Part shown: piece after piece, positions 1-12,509 of the stretch | How the letters are laid out: each line of letters begins with the position of its first letter | Position numbering within the stretch: the first letter of the stretch is position 1 | NCBI GenBank assembly: GCA_007922305.1 | Contig: ML677472.1 | Location: 625,814-689,813, forward strand | Direction: 5' to 3' | DNA: 64,000 nt | Source of the DNA: Dermatemys mawii | Taxonomy: Eukaryota > Chordata > Testudines > Dermatemydidae | Notes under the pieces: model-generated | Databases searched by the model: none | Told to the model about the DNA's origin: nothing | What the model saw: only the letters and a program-made list of their open reading frames with translations | Made by a program: the position numbers and the translations under genes

Positions 1-260
1 CTGCTAGAGGAACACCTCACCCTCCCTGATTAGAGATAACAAGCTGGTTCAGCCTGATTGGACTAACCTTGTTATCTCTTACCTGGTTCTTGCCTACCTA
101 TTTATACCGCCCCTGGATACTTCCACTGCATGCATCTGACAAAGTGGGTATTAGCCCACGAAAGCTTATGCTCTAAAAAATTTTTAGTTAGTCTTTAAGG
201 TGCCACAGGACTCTTTGTCACTTCTGCAATTCCAGACTAACACGGCTACCCCTCTGATTC
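1..260 (+). repeat. Penelope-like/retrozyme-type dispersed repeat, copy A
   Basis: The stretch 131-260 matches 62520-62645 closely ('ggtgccacaggactctttgt', then 'ccagactaacac' and 'ctacccctctgatt'). Upstream, 32-43 and 68-79 form a perfect 12-bp inverted repeat. The hammerhead-like fold lies at 132-171. The assignment to Penelope-like elements is an inference from that fold; the family name is uncertain. Confidence 0.6.
132..171 (+). ncRNA. Hammerhead-ribozyme-like motif, copy A (decayed)
   Basis: Stem I is GCAT 132-135 with ATGC 168-171. The core 136-142 reads CTGACAA, so G8 is mutated to A. An extra A sits at 143. Stem II is GTGGG 144-148 with CCCAC 155-159. Then GAAA 160-163, a two-base minimal stem III, and TT 166-167 as the U16.1/H17 cleavage position. 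The fit is that of small hammerheads. It is probably inactive because of the core change. Confidence 0.45.
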
Positions 261-275
261 CAATCATCCTTACTG

Positions 276-2170
276 TCTCATTCTCTGTTACAGTTACCAG
301 GATACATTTCTACATGCTAGATGCAGGATTAGGAAATGATTGGCAGCTCCTGTACTCTGATGAATTGCGCAGCTCTGAGGACTTTACAAAGGAGTTTGTA
401 AATCCACCATATACAGCCAGTGCATGTCTTAATACACGGGGGAGGGGTTTGCAAGTGTGAATTTTTCGACTGCTGATCCACTGAAGCACCAGAGGGGTGA
501 ATGTAGCTGCTCTTGAAAGGCAGGGAGGGCTGCATAACTTTTTCTACAATTCAAAGAAAGGTGGTGTGGAGAGAAAATAGATATCTAAAAACACACATGC
601 CTTTCCTTGTTCCTGCCCCTCACTTTCCCCCTCATTAAATGAAACTGATGAAGATTTACGAGTGGCTTGAATAACATGCCTGGGTTTTGATATGTAGCCT
701 CCTTGTGGGACTCTTCCTGCAACCTCGTTCTGCTGCAAACTTCCTGGCTTTATAATCCAACCTACTCCTGCCCAGCTTGGCCTCTTGTTCAGTTAGGCTT
801 GGCTCTCCCTTCAGGTGCAGTCAAGTATCTGAACTGGGTCCTCAAGCCCCTATTAACATCTTCAGAGCCTGTGTGGGCTGTCACCCCCTGTCACAGCATC
901 TATCTAAGGAAGTGTTCCTTTTCCTCACGATTTAAGCAATTTGGATGTTATGAGGGGAAAAGCATGTTGTGACATCACCGAAATGGCTTTTTTTTTTTTT
1001 TTCCTGTAGGCCAAAGTTTAAAAATTGGAGTCAACCTGAACTGACCTTTTCCCAAAAAAATTTCCTGCGGCTGCTGTCTCTGGTGCACTTTCCTTGGGGA
1101 TAACAATGGTGGGAGTGACAGTGTAGCTAGGGCTCAGGCAACAACTGGTGTTTGAACCACTATGTTGTCTAGCCCTGTTCACAGCAAGACTGTCTTTGTA
1201 TAGACAATGTCATCAGATGGGAAGAACAACATTGCAAAGTATTATTTCGGGAGTGCAAGTGCCCTAGGTTCAGAAAGCAGAAGTTATGTGGCTGATCCTC
1301 AACATTTCTCAATCCAGATTCAGTCAGCAATTTAAAAATCCCTCTTTCCAAAGTCTATAGAGCTTTCCTGGCTAGCATGCATGGATAACCGTCTCCATAG
1401 CTAGAAGTAGAGCCCTGAAACATGGCTTAAGAGTGCCAGGCTGGCACAGTATCTGATCTTCTGAGAAGCACGCAATGACCTCACCAGTCTGTGCTGAGAA
1501 TCCTTTCCTACCATTTGGTGCCAGCTGATGAGCAGACTATGGTGATGCTGAGATCATGAGAGCAATTTGCCTGTGTTTATGTGTGCTGGCAGCACCACGA
1601 AGCAGTGGGAAAGGTTGAGTCAGACGTACTTCACACTCGGTGCCCTTTCAGAGCAAGGTGCCAAACCAAGGTGGGACTCAGACTCAGTGACCTTGGGAGG
1701 AAATGGAGTCTCAATCCTTTTAATGTCAGTTTAAACCAGTTCAGGCTGGGCTGCTTATTTATCATATCTTCTAAACAAAAGCAGTGCCTTGTAAAAGAAG
1801 GTGAACTGAGAACAAATATCTGTATCCACAGAGCAGCACAAGCAGCAGCCCCTCATTCCCCTCTTGAGTTCAGTCTCCAAGGCCCATGCAGTCTTTGGCC
1901 CTTCTACTGAGTCTGCCAACAACAGGCTGTTTAGTGATGTCTTTTGTGATGCTCACTACGAACATGACAGAGACCCAAAATGACTTCACACAGGCCAGCA
2001 GTCATCCCTCAGTTGTTAACATTTTTCAGATACCTCCAACACGAGCTGGACTTGAACTAGAGAACCCCTTGGGTATAAATGTTCTGTAATCACATTATCT
2101 GAGCCAGACAGTCAAGTTAATTCAGAGGTCTCCTACACCACAAGTCAGGGGAGTCCAAGGCAGTGCAGGG
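276..2170. other. No gene or clear repeat recognised
   Basis: This is AT-moderate sequence with only short chance open frames on both strands. It has one T-run near 988-1002. I see no exon, RNA gene or intact transposon here. Confidence 0.5.
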
Positions 2171-2174
2171 CGTT

Positions 2175-2400
2175 GGGAATCAGATGCTGTTGACCTCACA
2201 TCCTGGCACTGCACTGTTTTGCTGTGTGCCTTGGACAAGTCATTTGACTGCTCTGTGCCTCGGTTTCCCCATCTGAAAAGCAGGATAACACCTACTCAGC
2301 ACATGAGGAGGCTGGGAGGATTAATTAGTTACTGTCTTTGAACATGTAAAGGCAGAAGTATGAACTAAGTGTTCTTAAGCTCTGAAGTGGCAGCATTGGG
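2175..2400 (+). repeat. MIR-type SINE
   Basis: The core reads 'ccttggacaagtcattt', then 'ctgtgcctcggtttcccc' and 'atctgaaaagcaggataa'. This is the hallmark MIR core order (ancient tRNA-derived CORE-SINE). Ends are approximate. Confidence 0.75.
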
Positions 2401-3325
2401 GGAGGAAACCAGGTAGAGCAGAACAGAAAGGGAGCAGAGCGCGTTGCTGAGGGATGTCAAGTAGAAGGAAGCACAAAGCTCTGTGGGGAGGTAGAAAAAG
2501 GTGACATCTCAACAGCAGCAGGTGATGCATGGATTACCCTTACTGGTGAACTGCTCTTTAACATAACTCTGAGTGTTTTATATGTTTACCCCCATTTCAG
2601 ATTTGTGAACATTTTTCACTTGCCACTCTTGTACTTTGGAATCTGAGATTTACCAGCAGGACAGGTGTGATGCAAGCAACACCCAGGCAAGCTGCTTCTA
2701 CTTATATTGCCTTCTGTTAATGGCCCCAATCAACTGAGTTACACCAGGGATCAGCTTAGCCTAGTCCACCTTAGCCCTGCCCTGGAGACATCATGCTACA
2801 GTTGTCCACAGCTGGAAAGCCATCCAAGGCCAACTTCAATGCACCAGAGGGGCAGGCAGATGCCAGCTCCCCGCTTGGGGGTTGCTCATGCTAGTGAGTT
2901 TTAGGTTATTTTCTTAGATGAATGTGTTGAAAAGACAGAGAAAATTGCTTACAATTCACCAAAATACAACAGACATGGAGAATAGCACCCCTTGGCAGGT
3001 CCCTCCCACCATTTGCTGCTATTTCCTTTGAGGCAGGGCCCAGTTTATTCAGCGCCCATGGAATTTGTCATGAAGTTCACCATTTGCTGCAGAACCATAT
3101 TGCAGAATCTTCATTTTATATAAAAAATTATGTATTCTCGTTTATGATTGCAGCGTGAACCTTGGAAATGTGAGAAGAGAGTAAAGGATACAGAGAAGGT
3201 CTCCTGTGTTTGCAGGAGGCCTGAAACAATAGTGCCAAGAAGTGTAAAGTGCCCAGTTCATCTCAGTCAGCACTCCATGGACTCTGCAATTAAACAGCCA
3301 GGAAATTTGCCATCTTTTTCACGAT

Positions 3326-3403
3326 ATCATAGAAATTCAGCATCAGAGGATTGAACTAGATGACCTCCTGAGGTCCATTCCAACCCTGATATTCTATGAT
3401 TCT
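3326..3403 (+). repeat. CR1 3'-terminal fragment
   Basis: It contains 'tagatgacctcctgaggtcc', then 'ttccaaccctgat' and 'attctatgattct', the CR1 3' UTR terminus. The host gene is not affected. Confidence 0.8.
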
Positions 3404-3498
3404 ATAACTGTGTAGAGTACAGTCATTTTTTTGATGTTGACAGTCACTCCTAGGGAGGAGAGCAGTAAAAAGAGCTGGGACGTTGACTCTTAAGTTTT

Positions 3499-4013
3499 TC
3501 CAGCAGATCGAGGGACGTGATCATTCCCCTCTGTTCAACGTTGGTGAGGCCTCATCTGGAGTACTGTGTCCAGTTTTGGGGCTCACACAAGAAAAATGTG
3601 GAGAAATTGAAAAGAGTCCAGAGGCGGGCAACAAAAATGATTAGAGGGCTGGAGCACATGAGTTATGAGGAGAGGCTGAGGGAACTTTCAACTACCTGAA
3701 ATGGGTTTCCAAAGAGGATGGATCTAGACTGTTCTCAGTGGTACCAGATGGCAGAACAAGGAGTAATGGTCTCAAGTTTCAGTGGAGGAGGTTTAAGTTG
3801 GATATTAGGAAAAACTTTTTCACTAGGAGGGTGGTAAAGCACTGGAATGCGTTGCCTAGGGAGGTGGTAGAATCTCCTTCCTGAGAAGTTTTTAAGGCCA
3901 GGCTTGACAAAGCCCTGGCTGGGATGATTTAGTTGGGGTTGGTCCTGCTTTGAGCAGGGGGTTGGACTAGAAGACCTCCTGAGGTCCCTTCCAACCCTGA
4001 TATTCTATGATTT
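3499..4013 (+). repeat. CR1 LINE, truncated 3' end
   Basis: An open segment at 3517-3699 encodes the C-terminal reverse transcriptase region ([20 protein letters not shown], then [20 protein letters not shown]). The frame is then broken, and the copy ends at the canonical CR1 3' terminus. It is a dead, 5'-truncated copy, as is usual for CR1. Confidence 0.9.
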
Positions 4014-5217
4014 TTCAGCCAGACCGTGACACTTTGTTTTCTGTTGCTACCTACAGCTGTGTCTTGTTATCCAGTTTTCCCAACGAGAAGACATTAATTG
4101 GATTTGAGTGCATATTCTCTGCATTGTTCTTTGGAACCAGGCATTTAGGGGTCAGGGAGATGGTTCTGGAGCCCCTCTTGCAAGCAAGAAGCAAGACAGC
4201 CAGACATGGAGGCTAGCAAGCAAGGATTCTGGCCTGGAGACCAGAGCAGCCGTGATCTGAGAGTAGAATGAGCCACTGAAGCTGCTTACAAACTCCCTCT
4301 GTCCTTAGTTGGTATGCATAAAGATGCTTCTAGGCCAAGGCTTACTGACAAATTCTCAGGAACCAGGCCTCAGGCAGTGGAGCCAGCTGCCCGAGAGCAT
4401 AGTGAAAAAATGCATCATTAGAAATAATTCCTGTTAAATTTTGCGTCAATGAGTAATTTTAACTGAACTATAGCTGTGTGTTTTTGTGTAGGGTTGGTTG
4501 AGGGAAATGATGCGTGTTTCTTGGCAATCTAAATTGAAATCAACCAGGTCAGGCTTCCAAATGCTGGAAGACCAAGCAGCTATGAAGACACCTTCCCTGG
4601 AGATGAGAGGAACTTTCATCCTCCGGCAGCCATTTGGTCCTTGGCCTCTGTGCTGAGTAAGATAGCCAGCTGGTTTTTGTGCTGGGGTGTTGGTTCCCCT
4701 AGGAACTAGGCTTAAACTGTGTGTAAATATTTTATTTCATACTATTTTAAATAGAAAATCCCCAGCTCAACTGAGGACAGCTCTGAAGAATTTATAAAAT
4801 CATTAGCCCTGGTATTGCAGGCATGAAGAACATTGCAGCATCACTTCACCCTGCTCTAGCAGGCATTCATCTCTTTCACAGCAGAGAAAGTACCAGCCAG
4901 CAACAGGAGTCAATACACAAAGAGGGAGGTGACCCTATGGGCAAATTTAAATTCGTTCTTCAGCCAGGGAGACAGGATGATGCAGTCATAAAACAACTAA
5001 TGGTGGAACACACCCTCCTTGCACTGATAAACAAGTCATAAAATAGAAGTAAGGTCAGAAAACTAGTGACTGTCCTACCTCTCCCTTATTGTGCCTTTTG
5101 TCTACAGTTCTTGCTTGTGTCTTGTCTGAACTTGGATTGCAAGCTCTTTGAGACAAGGAATTTGTCTTTGGTATTGAGAAGTACCTTGTGGCCATATGGT
5201 TGTTTAATTATAAAATG
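4014..5217. other. No gene recognised
   Basis: Only short chance open frames are present. Around 5125-5160 a short piece ('gcaagctctttgagacaagg') resembles the 3' part of a MIR-like SINE. Confidence 0.45.
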
Positions 5218-5299
5218 CCACCCTTCAAAAACAAAAACAAAAATGCAGCCATGGCCCCAAACACTGCATTAACATTATTGAAGGGTGGAGTGTTTGGGG
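5218..5299. repeat. Two interleaved 11-bp perfect inverted repeats
   Basis: 5218-5228 (ccacccttcaa) pairs with 5278-5288, and 5255-5265 (ccccaaacact) pairs with 5289-5299. The two right arms abut with no gap. This gives pseudoknot topology if transcribed. Confidence 0.8.
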
Positions 5300-5909
5300 C
5301 TTCTTAAACTCGATTAATGTTTGGGAAAAAAGGTTCCGAAAATCAGAAGTTAGAAACACATCTTTTTATTGCTTCATGGAATACGGGTGAAGTGCTGTTG
5401 CTAGCTCTCTTAGTTGTATTGATTGTATTCTGGCAAATTTTCTCAAAGTGCCTACAGTATCATGCTGGCACTTTGTTATTCTTGTACATAAACTTAAATA
5501 AATAGTGGTGACAAAGGAACAAGCAAATATCAGTACAAGGACCCAATTCTGCTTCCAGTTAAATCAATTGGAATTTTACTAATAACTTCAATGAGAGCAG
5601 GATCTGGCTCACTTAAGGATGAGGACTGCTGAATGCCCTTCAATAGGAAGGGGGGCTGAGCTCCATAAAGATTTGCATGATTAGGACCTGACCCTGCAAG
5701 TGTTCCCCCAGGATCAATATGATTACTCTTCTGAGTAACAGCTGAGCAGGAGGGAAGGTACTGTGAAAATGAAAAAAAAAAAATTCTTAAAAAAAAAAAG
5801 TCCAATATCGGGAAAGAAAAACACTGTTGTCTGTATCCAGTTTTACAGATGAATGACTCTTTCTACAAAGCTCAATACCTAAATTTGTGAAAGTGCACCC
5901 AATCTCCAA

Positions 5910-6099
5910 TCAGGATAGTGGTGTCCCTAGCCACTGTTTGCCAGAAGCTGAGAATGGGCGAGCAGGAATGGATCACTTGATTACCTGTTCTGTTCATTCC
6001 CTCTGGGGCACCTGGCATTGACCACTGTCGGTAGACAGGATACTGGGCTAGATGGACCTTTGGTCTGACCCAGTATGGCCATTTTTATATTCTTATGTC
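5910..6099 (+). repeat. CR1 LINE 3' end, second subfamily
   Basis: It contains 'ctgggctagatggacctttg' and 'tctgacccagtatggccat', ending in 'attcttatg', which is the CR1 3' terminus of a different subfamily from the copy at 3499-4013. Confidence 0.85.
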
Positions 6100-8261
6100 C
6101 CATTGTGCCACATGCTGCACATGGATGAGCATGCACATACATATACACACTCAGAGAGGAAAATATGGTCCCATCCCCATTCCATTATTCCAAAATCAAG
6201 CAAATAAGGGAACTTGATGTTATCTTCTGGTGATGATTATTTGAATCCTTTACAGTTTGAAGCAAGGATTTTCTAAAATGCATAGTAATCTGTTTTTTGA
6301 TGGGTGAAGAAGGTGGGATAGGATCATATAAATAACCAGAAACATATAAAAGATTCAAGTAACGTCTAGTACTGCCAATGGCTGATGAGTGGCTAATGTG
6401 GGGATAATCACAAGAACTGTCATAAGTTATTACTCTTATTCAAACAAACAAAAACACACACAAAGCCCACATCGGTTAATCTCCAAATTTTTATTTTGAA
6501 CAAAATTTTCTTAATCAACAAAATCAGATCAAATTAGTTCATCCATTTCATCTCAGAGACATTTTCTGACCTACTAATTTTCCAGATACAAGACAAGATC
6601 TTAAAACCCTGAAATTGCTTCAGTAGCAATTAAAGATTGTTTGAGGTCGACAGTTGGCAGAGAGGTGTGGGGGAAAGAGGAAGGTCTGTTCTGAAATGAC
6701 AACAACCCTGGAGGAAACTAAAGTGAGTATTATAGCAATAATGATAATCTGTTTTGATCAATACCACATTTCAGAGTCTTGGAGACGAATTACATCAGTG
6801 TAAGTGTTAATCCACGTTTACGGAGGTAGAAGAGAATACAGTACAAACGTGCAGTTTTGGTCCAAAATTTTTAGTATAAACGAGGCACCTTCTTGCCAAA
6901 TGTATTGGGCTCTTGATCTGAATCATAGCTGCTGGCTTTCCTGACCCAAACAAGTTTTTACTTCTGCAGAGCCAGTAAAGCTATGGAAGAGGGACCCTGC
7001 CTGACTCATCATCAACAGAGCACTTAGCAGAATTATGATTGTAGAAGCTTTATGAATTATGAATAGGAAAGACACAGAAAAAGTACAGCTGGATTTTCAA
7101 AACCCATGTGTAGTTTGTAGAGTTGCCAGTTAGAACTTTTTGACTGTAAACTGAATCAGCAACACAGAATTTCATTGTTACAAAGTCACCATAAAAATCA
7201 CACTTTAAATGAAAACAAAAGGTCGTTCAGAAAAACAGATCATGGGAACATGTATTTTTATGTACAACCCTTTTTAAGATTCAGATTGGCTAAATAATAA
7301 TGAGATGGCTTAAAATTGCATTTGAAAAAAAATCATCTTACTAGATTAGAATTCTCTTTTAGGGCCTGATTCAAAGCCAATTAAAATTAATGGGAGTCTT
7401 TCCCATATAAGGTTCGGAGCCTGCCCAGAGACTTGGTATCCCTGCAAGAATGTCAGCTTCATTCCTCAGCTTCATTCACCTGAGCAGTGAAGTGAACAGA
7501 AGTTCAGGGCACTCACCAACTGCCATGAGCTCAGCTTATGGCTGGTCTGGGTCCCCGAAGCAGAGCATTTACACACTCCTGGCCCAGCTGTTGGGGCCCA
7601 ACCTTATTCCTATTGCCGTTAACGGCCAAAATTCCATCAACTTCCATGTAAGTTCTGGTTATCAGGCATTTTTCCTAATACCAAATGCTGAGCCCACAGC
7701 TGTACAGCTAAGGGACGGAGGCTATTATTTTACAATTATTTTTAAAATTACAAGTATCTTTCATTTTAAATTCTCTATATACCTGATGACTGACTGGGAT
7801 CTTATACTTGCTTACTTAGATATATTGTAAAGATATTTAGGTTCAAAATGTAGGTCTTGTTATTTTAAAAAGTTTCACTAAATCTCAAAACCTAATTTGA
7901 ACCAAACCATTTGCATGAAGTGAAAATAATTAGGGGGGTTGGTTTTTTAAAAGTGAATGTTCCCTTGCTCTGTTGGAAGTCCAAAAGCAATAGCATTGCT
8001 CACTTTACAGGAGACAGAATTAAACTGGCAGGCCTTGCCTTCCCACTGAGTACATGTGAACTGCAAATTAAAGTCAATAAAAACATCAGGAATGGCAAAA
8101 TGTCAGTTACGTTTTAAAATTCTTGAAAGATTCGTAAGTTATTATGATTTGTAACATACATAAGGACATTTTAAAAAAAGATTTTCTCCTTCATAGTATC
8201 CATTGTATATTTCACGAAAGACCTCCATATTATATTTTCCCCTACCTTGCTTTGCAAGTTT
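6100..8261. other. No gene recognised
   Basis: The longest frame, 7450-7830 plus (126 codons), has no recognisable domain, no repeat similarity I know and no splice support, so I do not call it. The rest is AT-rich, non-coding sequence. Confidence 0.45.
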
Positions 8262-9652
8262 CTGATGCAAGAAAGGAGGAAAAAGGGAAGAAGGAGAACC
8301 TGGGGAACTACAGCCTCACCTCAGTCCCTGGAAAAAAATATGGAGCAGGTCCTCATGGAAACATTTTGAAGCACGTGGAGGAGAGGAAGGTGATCAGGAA
8401 CAGTCAACATGGATTCACCAAGACTAACCTGATTGCCTTCTGTGATGAGATAACTGGCTCTGTAGCTATGGAGAAAGCAGTGGACATGATATATCTTGAC
8501 TTCAGCAAAGCTTTTGATATGGTCTCCCACAGTGTTCTTGTCAGCAAATTTAAAAAGTTTTAAAAAGTATGGATTGGATGAATGGACTATAAGGTGGATA
8601 GAAAGCTGGACAGATTGTCAGGCTCAATGGGTAGTGATCAATGGCTCAATGTCCAGTTGGCAGCTGATATCAAGGGGAGTGCCCCAGGGATCAGTCCTGA
8701 GGCCAGTTTTGTTCAACATTTTTATTAATGATCTGGACAATGGATAGATTGCACCCTCAGCAACTTTATGGATGACACTAAGCTGTGAGGAGATAGATAT
8801 GCCGGAGGCTAGGAATAGGATCCAGAGTGACCTAGACAAATTGGAGGATTGGGCCAAAAGAAATCTGATGAGAGTTCAATGAGGACAAATGCAGAGTCCT
8901 GCACTTAGGACAGAAAAATCCCATGCACCGCTACAGGATGGGGACCGACTGGCTGAGCAGCAGTTCTACAGAAAAGGACCTGGGAATTCCAGTGGATGAG
9001 AAGCTGGATATGAATCAGTAGTGTGCCCTTGTTACCAAGAAAGCTAATGGCATATTGGGGTGCATTAGTAGGAACATTGCCAGCAGATCGAGGGAAGTGA
9101 TTATTCCCTCTATTTGGCACTGGTGAGGCCACATCTGGAGTATTGTGTTCAGTTTAGGGCACCCCACTACAGAAAGGATGTGGACAGATTTGAAAGAGTC
9201 CAGAGGAGGGCAACAAAAATGATCCGGGGACTGGGGCACATGACTTATAAGGAGAGGATGAGGGAACTGGGCTTGTTTAGTCTGCAGAAGAGAAGAGTGA
9301 GGGGAGATTTGGTGGCAGCCTTCAACTACCTGAAATGGGGTTCCAAAGAGGATGGAGCTGGGCTGTTCTCAGTGGTGGCAGATGACAGAACAAGGAGCAA
9401 TGGTCTCAAATTGCAGTGGGGACGTCTAGGTTGGATATTAGGAAACACTATTTCACTAGGAGGGTGGTGAAGCACTGAAATGGGTTACCTCAGGAGGTGG
9501 TGGAATGTCCATCCTTAGAAGTTTTTAAGGCCCAGCTTGACAAAGCCCTGGCTGGGATGATTTAGTTGGTGTGGGTCATGCTTTGAGCAGGGAGTTAGAT
9601 TAGATGACCTCCTGAGATCTTTTCCAACCCTGGTATTCTATGATTCTAAAGA
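8262..9652 (+). repeat. CR1 LINE with decayed reverse transcriptase
   Basis: This copy covers the central and C-terminal RT region. Recognisable pieces are [54 protein letters not shown] in place of FADDTKL at about 8769-8795, and [12 protein letters not shown] at 9120-9155. The frame shifts several times. The terminus 'attctatgattct' closes it at about 9652. It lies downstream of the TRPV5/6 gene and is non-functional. Confidence 0.93.
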
Positions 9653-12048
9653 GACTATAAATTGGAGGATAGGATGAGGCAAAGTAGTTAGCGTTAATGT
9701 CATAGTGAAAAACAGCAGAACCAATCACATCGGTCTACATTTCAATCCCATTTTATGTACAGAATTTAAAAGTAACAGGAACAACAATTCATAGAGGTTT
9801 TACACCTACTGATCTCACTTGTCTTGTCCCTGGGGCACCTGTTTTGGCTAGTGAATCTTTACGAACACACGGGGTCAACTGGAGTCTACTCTCATTTACT
9901 CCTGCGCAATCCCAATGGCTTTAATGAAATTGTGCAGGCGTAACTGAGGAGAGATACTGGCACTAGCTGTTTAAAGTGTGATTATGGTGACACCAGAGAC
10001 AAAAAATGCACAACTGACACTTAGAACAATCATTTTTTTTGATTTGCAAATAAAGCCAAGCACAATAGGGAATCACTAGGTAAAAATGACCTCATGGTGT
10101 TCCATCTAAATTGTGTCTCAGTCAGATTTCCAACTGGTTGAAGAGCACAGGCAGATTTGGAAAGATGAAGGAAGATCCCACCAACCCCCTCCCCTTCTTT
10201 CCTCCATTGATTTAGGGAATTAAATTACAATTACAGCAGCAATTCACAGTTTTGGTAAATGTGCAAAATCACATAGTTCCCATTTCCATAAACATTTAGT
10301 GCAAATCCCTGTGGTTAAACAGGACAGGCTGGGAGTATAGAGATGAAAAGAAGACCAACTCACACAACTTCAATTAATCACAGTGTATCTAATATAAGTA
10401 TTCATCTTAACCCAAGGGGAAAAAATCCCCTCTTTAGGGCTCAAGCACACATTCAAGTAAGGGAAAGAATAGTACATTTAATAAAATGCACATAACTTTG
10501 AAGGCCATGCATCTGGATATGGCACTAAAGTCTGCAGCAGTCCCATGCAGGGGATAGTTGCTGTGCAGGGTGGGAATAACACCATTAATAAGAAAGCCAT
10601 GAGTTTCTGTTCCGTCACTCCTTGGTTCTGGATGCCAAGGAGCAGTAAAGGATGTCCTGATACAATGGTAGGGTCTAATGCAAGCAACCTACTTTTGGGT
10701 CCCGAATCCCCCTAGACACAGAGATGGTCTCACAGGGCCTGCTACAGAGGAAATGTCAGGCTATAACTTGCATTCCACTTAGTTCTGCTATTGGGATTAC
10801 ACTGTGAGTTGCTGAGGGAATGAGGCCCTTCAAAAGGGCACCTCATTTATTCCCTGTAGTCATTTTCCTGAAAGGAAGTTCTGGCAGAGAACTAAAGGAA
10901 GAGGTGAAAAAGCACTGAACCTGGAGTATGGGACCGTGTGGATGAATCAGTCATTGTGAACCAGGCATCATTGTATGTTGTTAAAAGACACAAGACTTGT
11001 TCCAAATTGCCTCGCAATACCCCTGACTGTGCCTCACCCAGCACTTGCTTCCTGTGTTGATTGACAGTGGCCTTATAATTTCCCCTACCTCTCATGACAT
11101 AGCACAGGGTAAGTTGGAGCTGGCATGCCTCACCACAGCAGGCCCACAGCTGCACCACTGATCTCCATGAAGACAGGAACCAAACAGCCTATAGTCTCAA
11201 CACACCAAAGATAATAGATGGGAGGCAGATATCAGACCATGAACCAGAGACTTCTACTTTTCCATAGGAAACATTACTCAGGATCAATTCACCTGGGATC
11301 GCTTAGGGAGGCATCTCTTGAAATTGGGTAGAAGTCCTAGCACAGAACCTGTGATATATCCTTAGGAAACCAACAATCACATTTCTGTAACACATATGAT
11401 TAAAGTGCATTCATATGGCAGAAAAACACTCAATCCCTCTGAGAGTAGCAGTGTGAAAAATGCCATTAATAGAGGTTTGTCTTTCTTGAGGGAGGAACAT
11501 CTGGCAGCCTCTTGAATGCCAGCTGTATGGGGACAGTCCCTTTAATCACCGCAGTATCAGCAGCTACTAGCTTCCTGAGTTTAAACATTATTTTCACTTC
11601 TGTACCAAAAAAAATCTCCCAAGTCAGCTCTCATCAATTCAGAAAGCACTGTGGTCTTTGTGGGACCCAGGGAAGGAAGATACCATGTATCACAGGGCAA
11701 GAGGGGAGTTACTTATCAGTTCATAGTTGCCCTGTGGTCAGGATTTCCTGTAAATGGATGAAACCCCTGGGCTGGCACATTTTTCCATCTGTTTCTGTAG
11801 AGAGTTACAGAGCTGGACTAACACCAAACCCCTCAACTCAGCTCCTTCCCAATACAGCAACAAGGACACTTGGAAGAGGAGACTTGGGGAGCAGTGTCCA
11901 TCCTGCAGCACAGAGCATTCCTGTTGCATCTGGAGAGCTCTTAACAGCTATGGAGAGTGGTGTCCATTCTGAAGTTTCCACTGGCACCTGGAGAAGGTAA
12001 TTGCTTCAGCACAGGGCATCCACGTTGTGGAGTCAGGAGAGATGTGTT
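9653..12048. other. 3' flank of TRPV5/6, part probably 3' UTR
   Basis: No separate gene is visible. The 162-codon plus-strand frame at 11512-12000 is antisense to the presumed 3' UTR and has no domain. Confidence 0.45.
10846..10851 (-). promoter_or_regulatory. Candidate polyadenylation signal AATAAA for the TRPV5/6 gene
   Basis: An AATAAA on the minus strand lies about 1.2 kb past the stop codon. An ATTAAA variant at 11541-11546 is nearer. Neither can be confirmed without transcript data. Confidence 0.25.
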
Positions 12049-12319
12049 TCAGACATGGTAGACCTCCTCCTCTTCCATGGCATAGTTGACTTCCCCTTGA
12101 AGTTGTCTGAAGGTGGTACGCCTCAAGATCTCCCAGCCACGGTGGGAACTGCACTGGGATGTGCTCCGGGACACTGAAGGAACAACTGGTGCTAGGTCCT
12201 TCTTGCTGGAGATCTCCCCATTTAGCTTTTCTTTGTCGAAGTCTTCCTTATCCTGGGTCTTGAATGCTTCTGTGTAACGATGCATCTTTTGCTTGTTGGG
12301 ATCGACCCTGTCTTCTACC
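12049..12319 (-). CDS. TRPV6: TRPV5/6 exon 15 (C-terminal tail, stop)
   Basis: The exon is 271 nt including TGA at 12049-12051, residues 633-722, acceptor ttctacag. It begins [15 protein letters not shown] and ends MEEEEVYHV. The segment [20 protein letters not shown] places Trp695 in a basic patch equivalent to the calmodulin-binding site of TRPV5 and TRPV6, with nearby Ser and Thr as possible kinase sites. Overall it resembles the mammalian TRPV5 tail more than the TRPV6 tail (recalled). Confidence 0.94.
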
Positions 12320-12474
12320 CTGTAGAAAGATGAGAAGAAGTTAAATATACCAGAAACATTCCAGCTTCTCAACAATCACTAGCTGCTCCACCAAGCAGCC
12401 CTCTCCCAACACCACATGGCTTAGCACATCCATGGGGGGACTAGTCACAAGCAGAGCTCCTTAGCGTCCTCCTG

Positions 12475-12509
<35 letters not shown>

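Noticed and set aside
7450..7830. 126-codon plus-strand open frame as a gene
   Set aside because: It shows no domain, composition bias or splice context, and the surrounding sequence is non-coding. Its length is within what chance allows in 64 kb.
11512..12000. 162-codon plus-strand open frame as a gene
   Set aside because: It lies antisense to the presumed TRPV5/6 3' UTR, has overlapping open frames on both strands and no recognisable motif.
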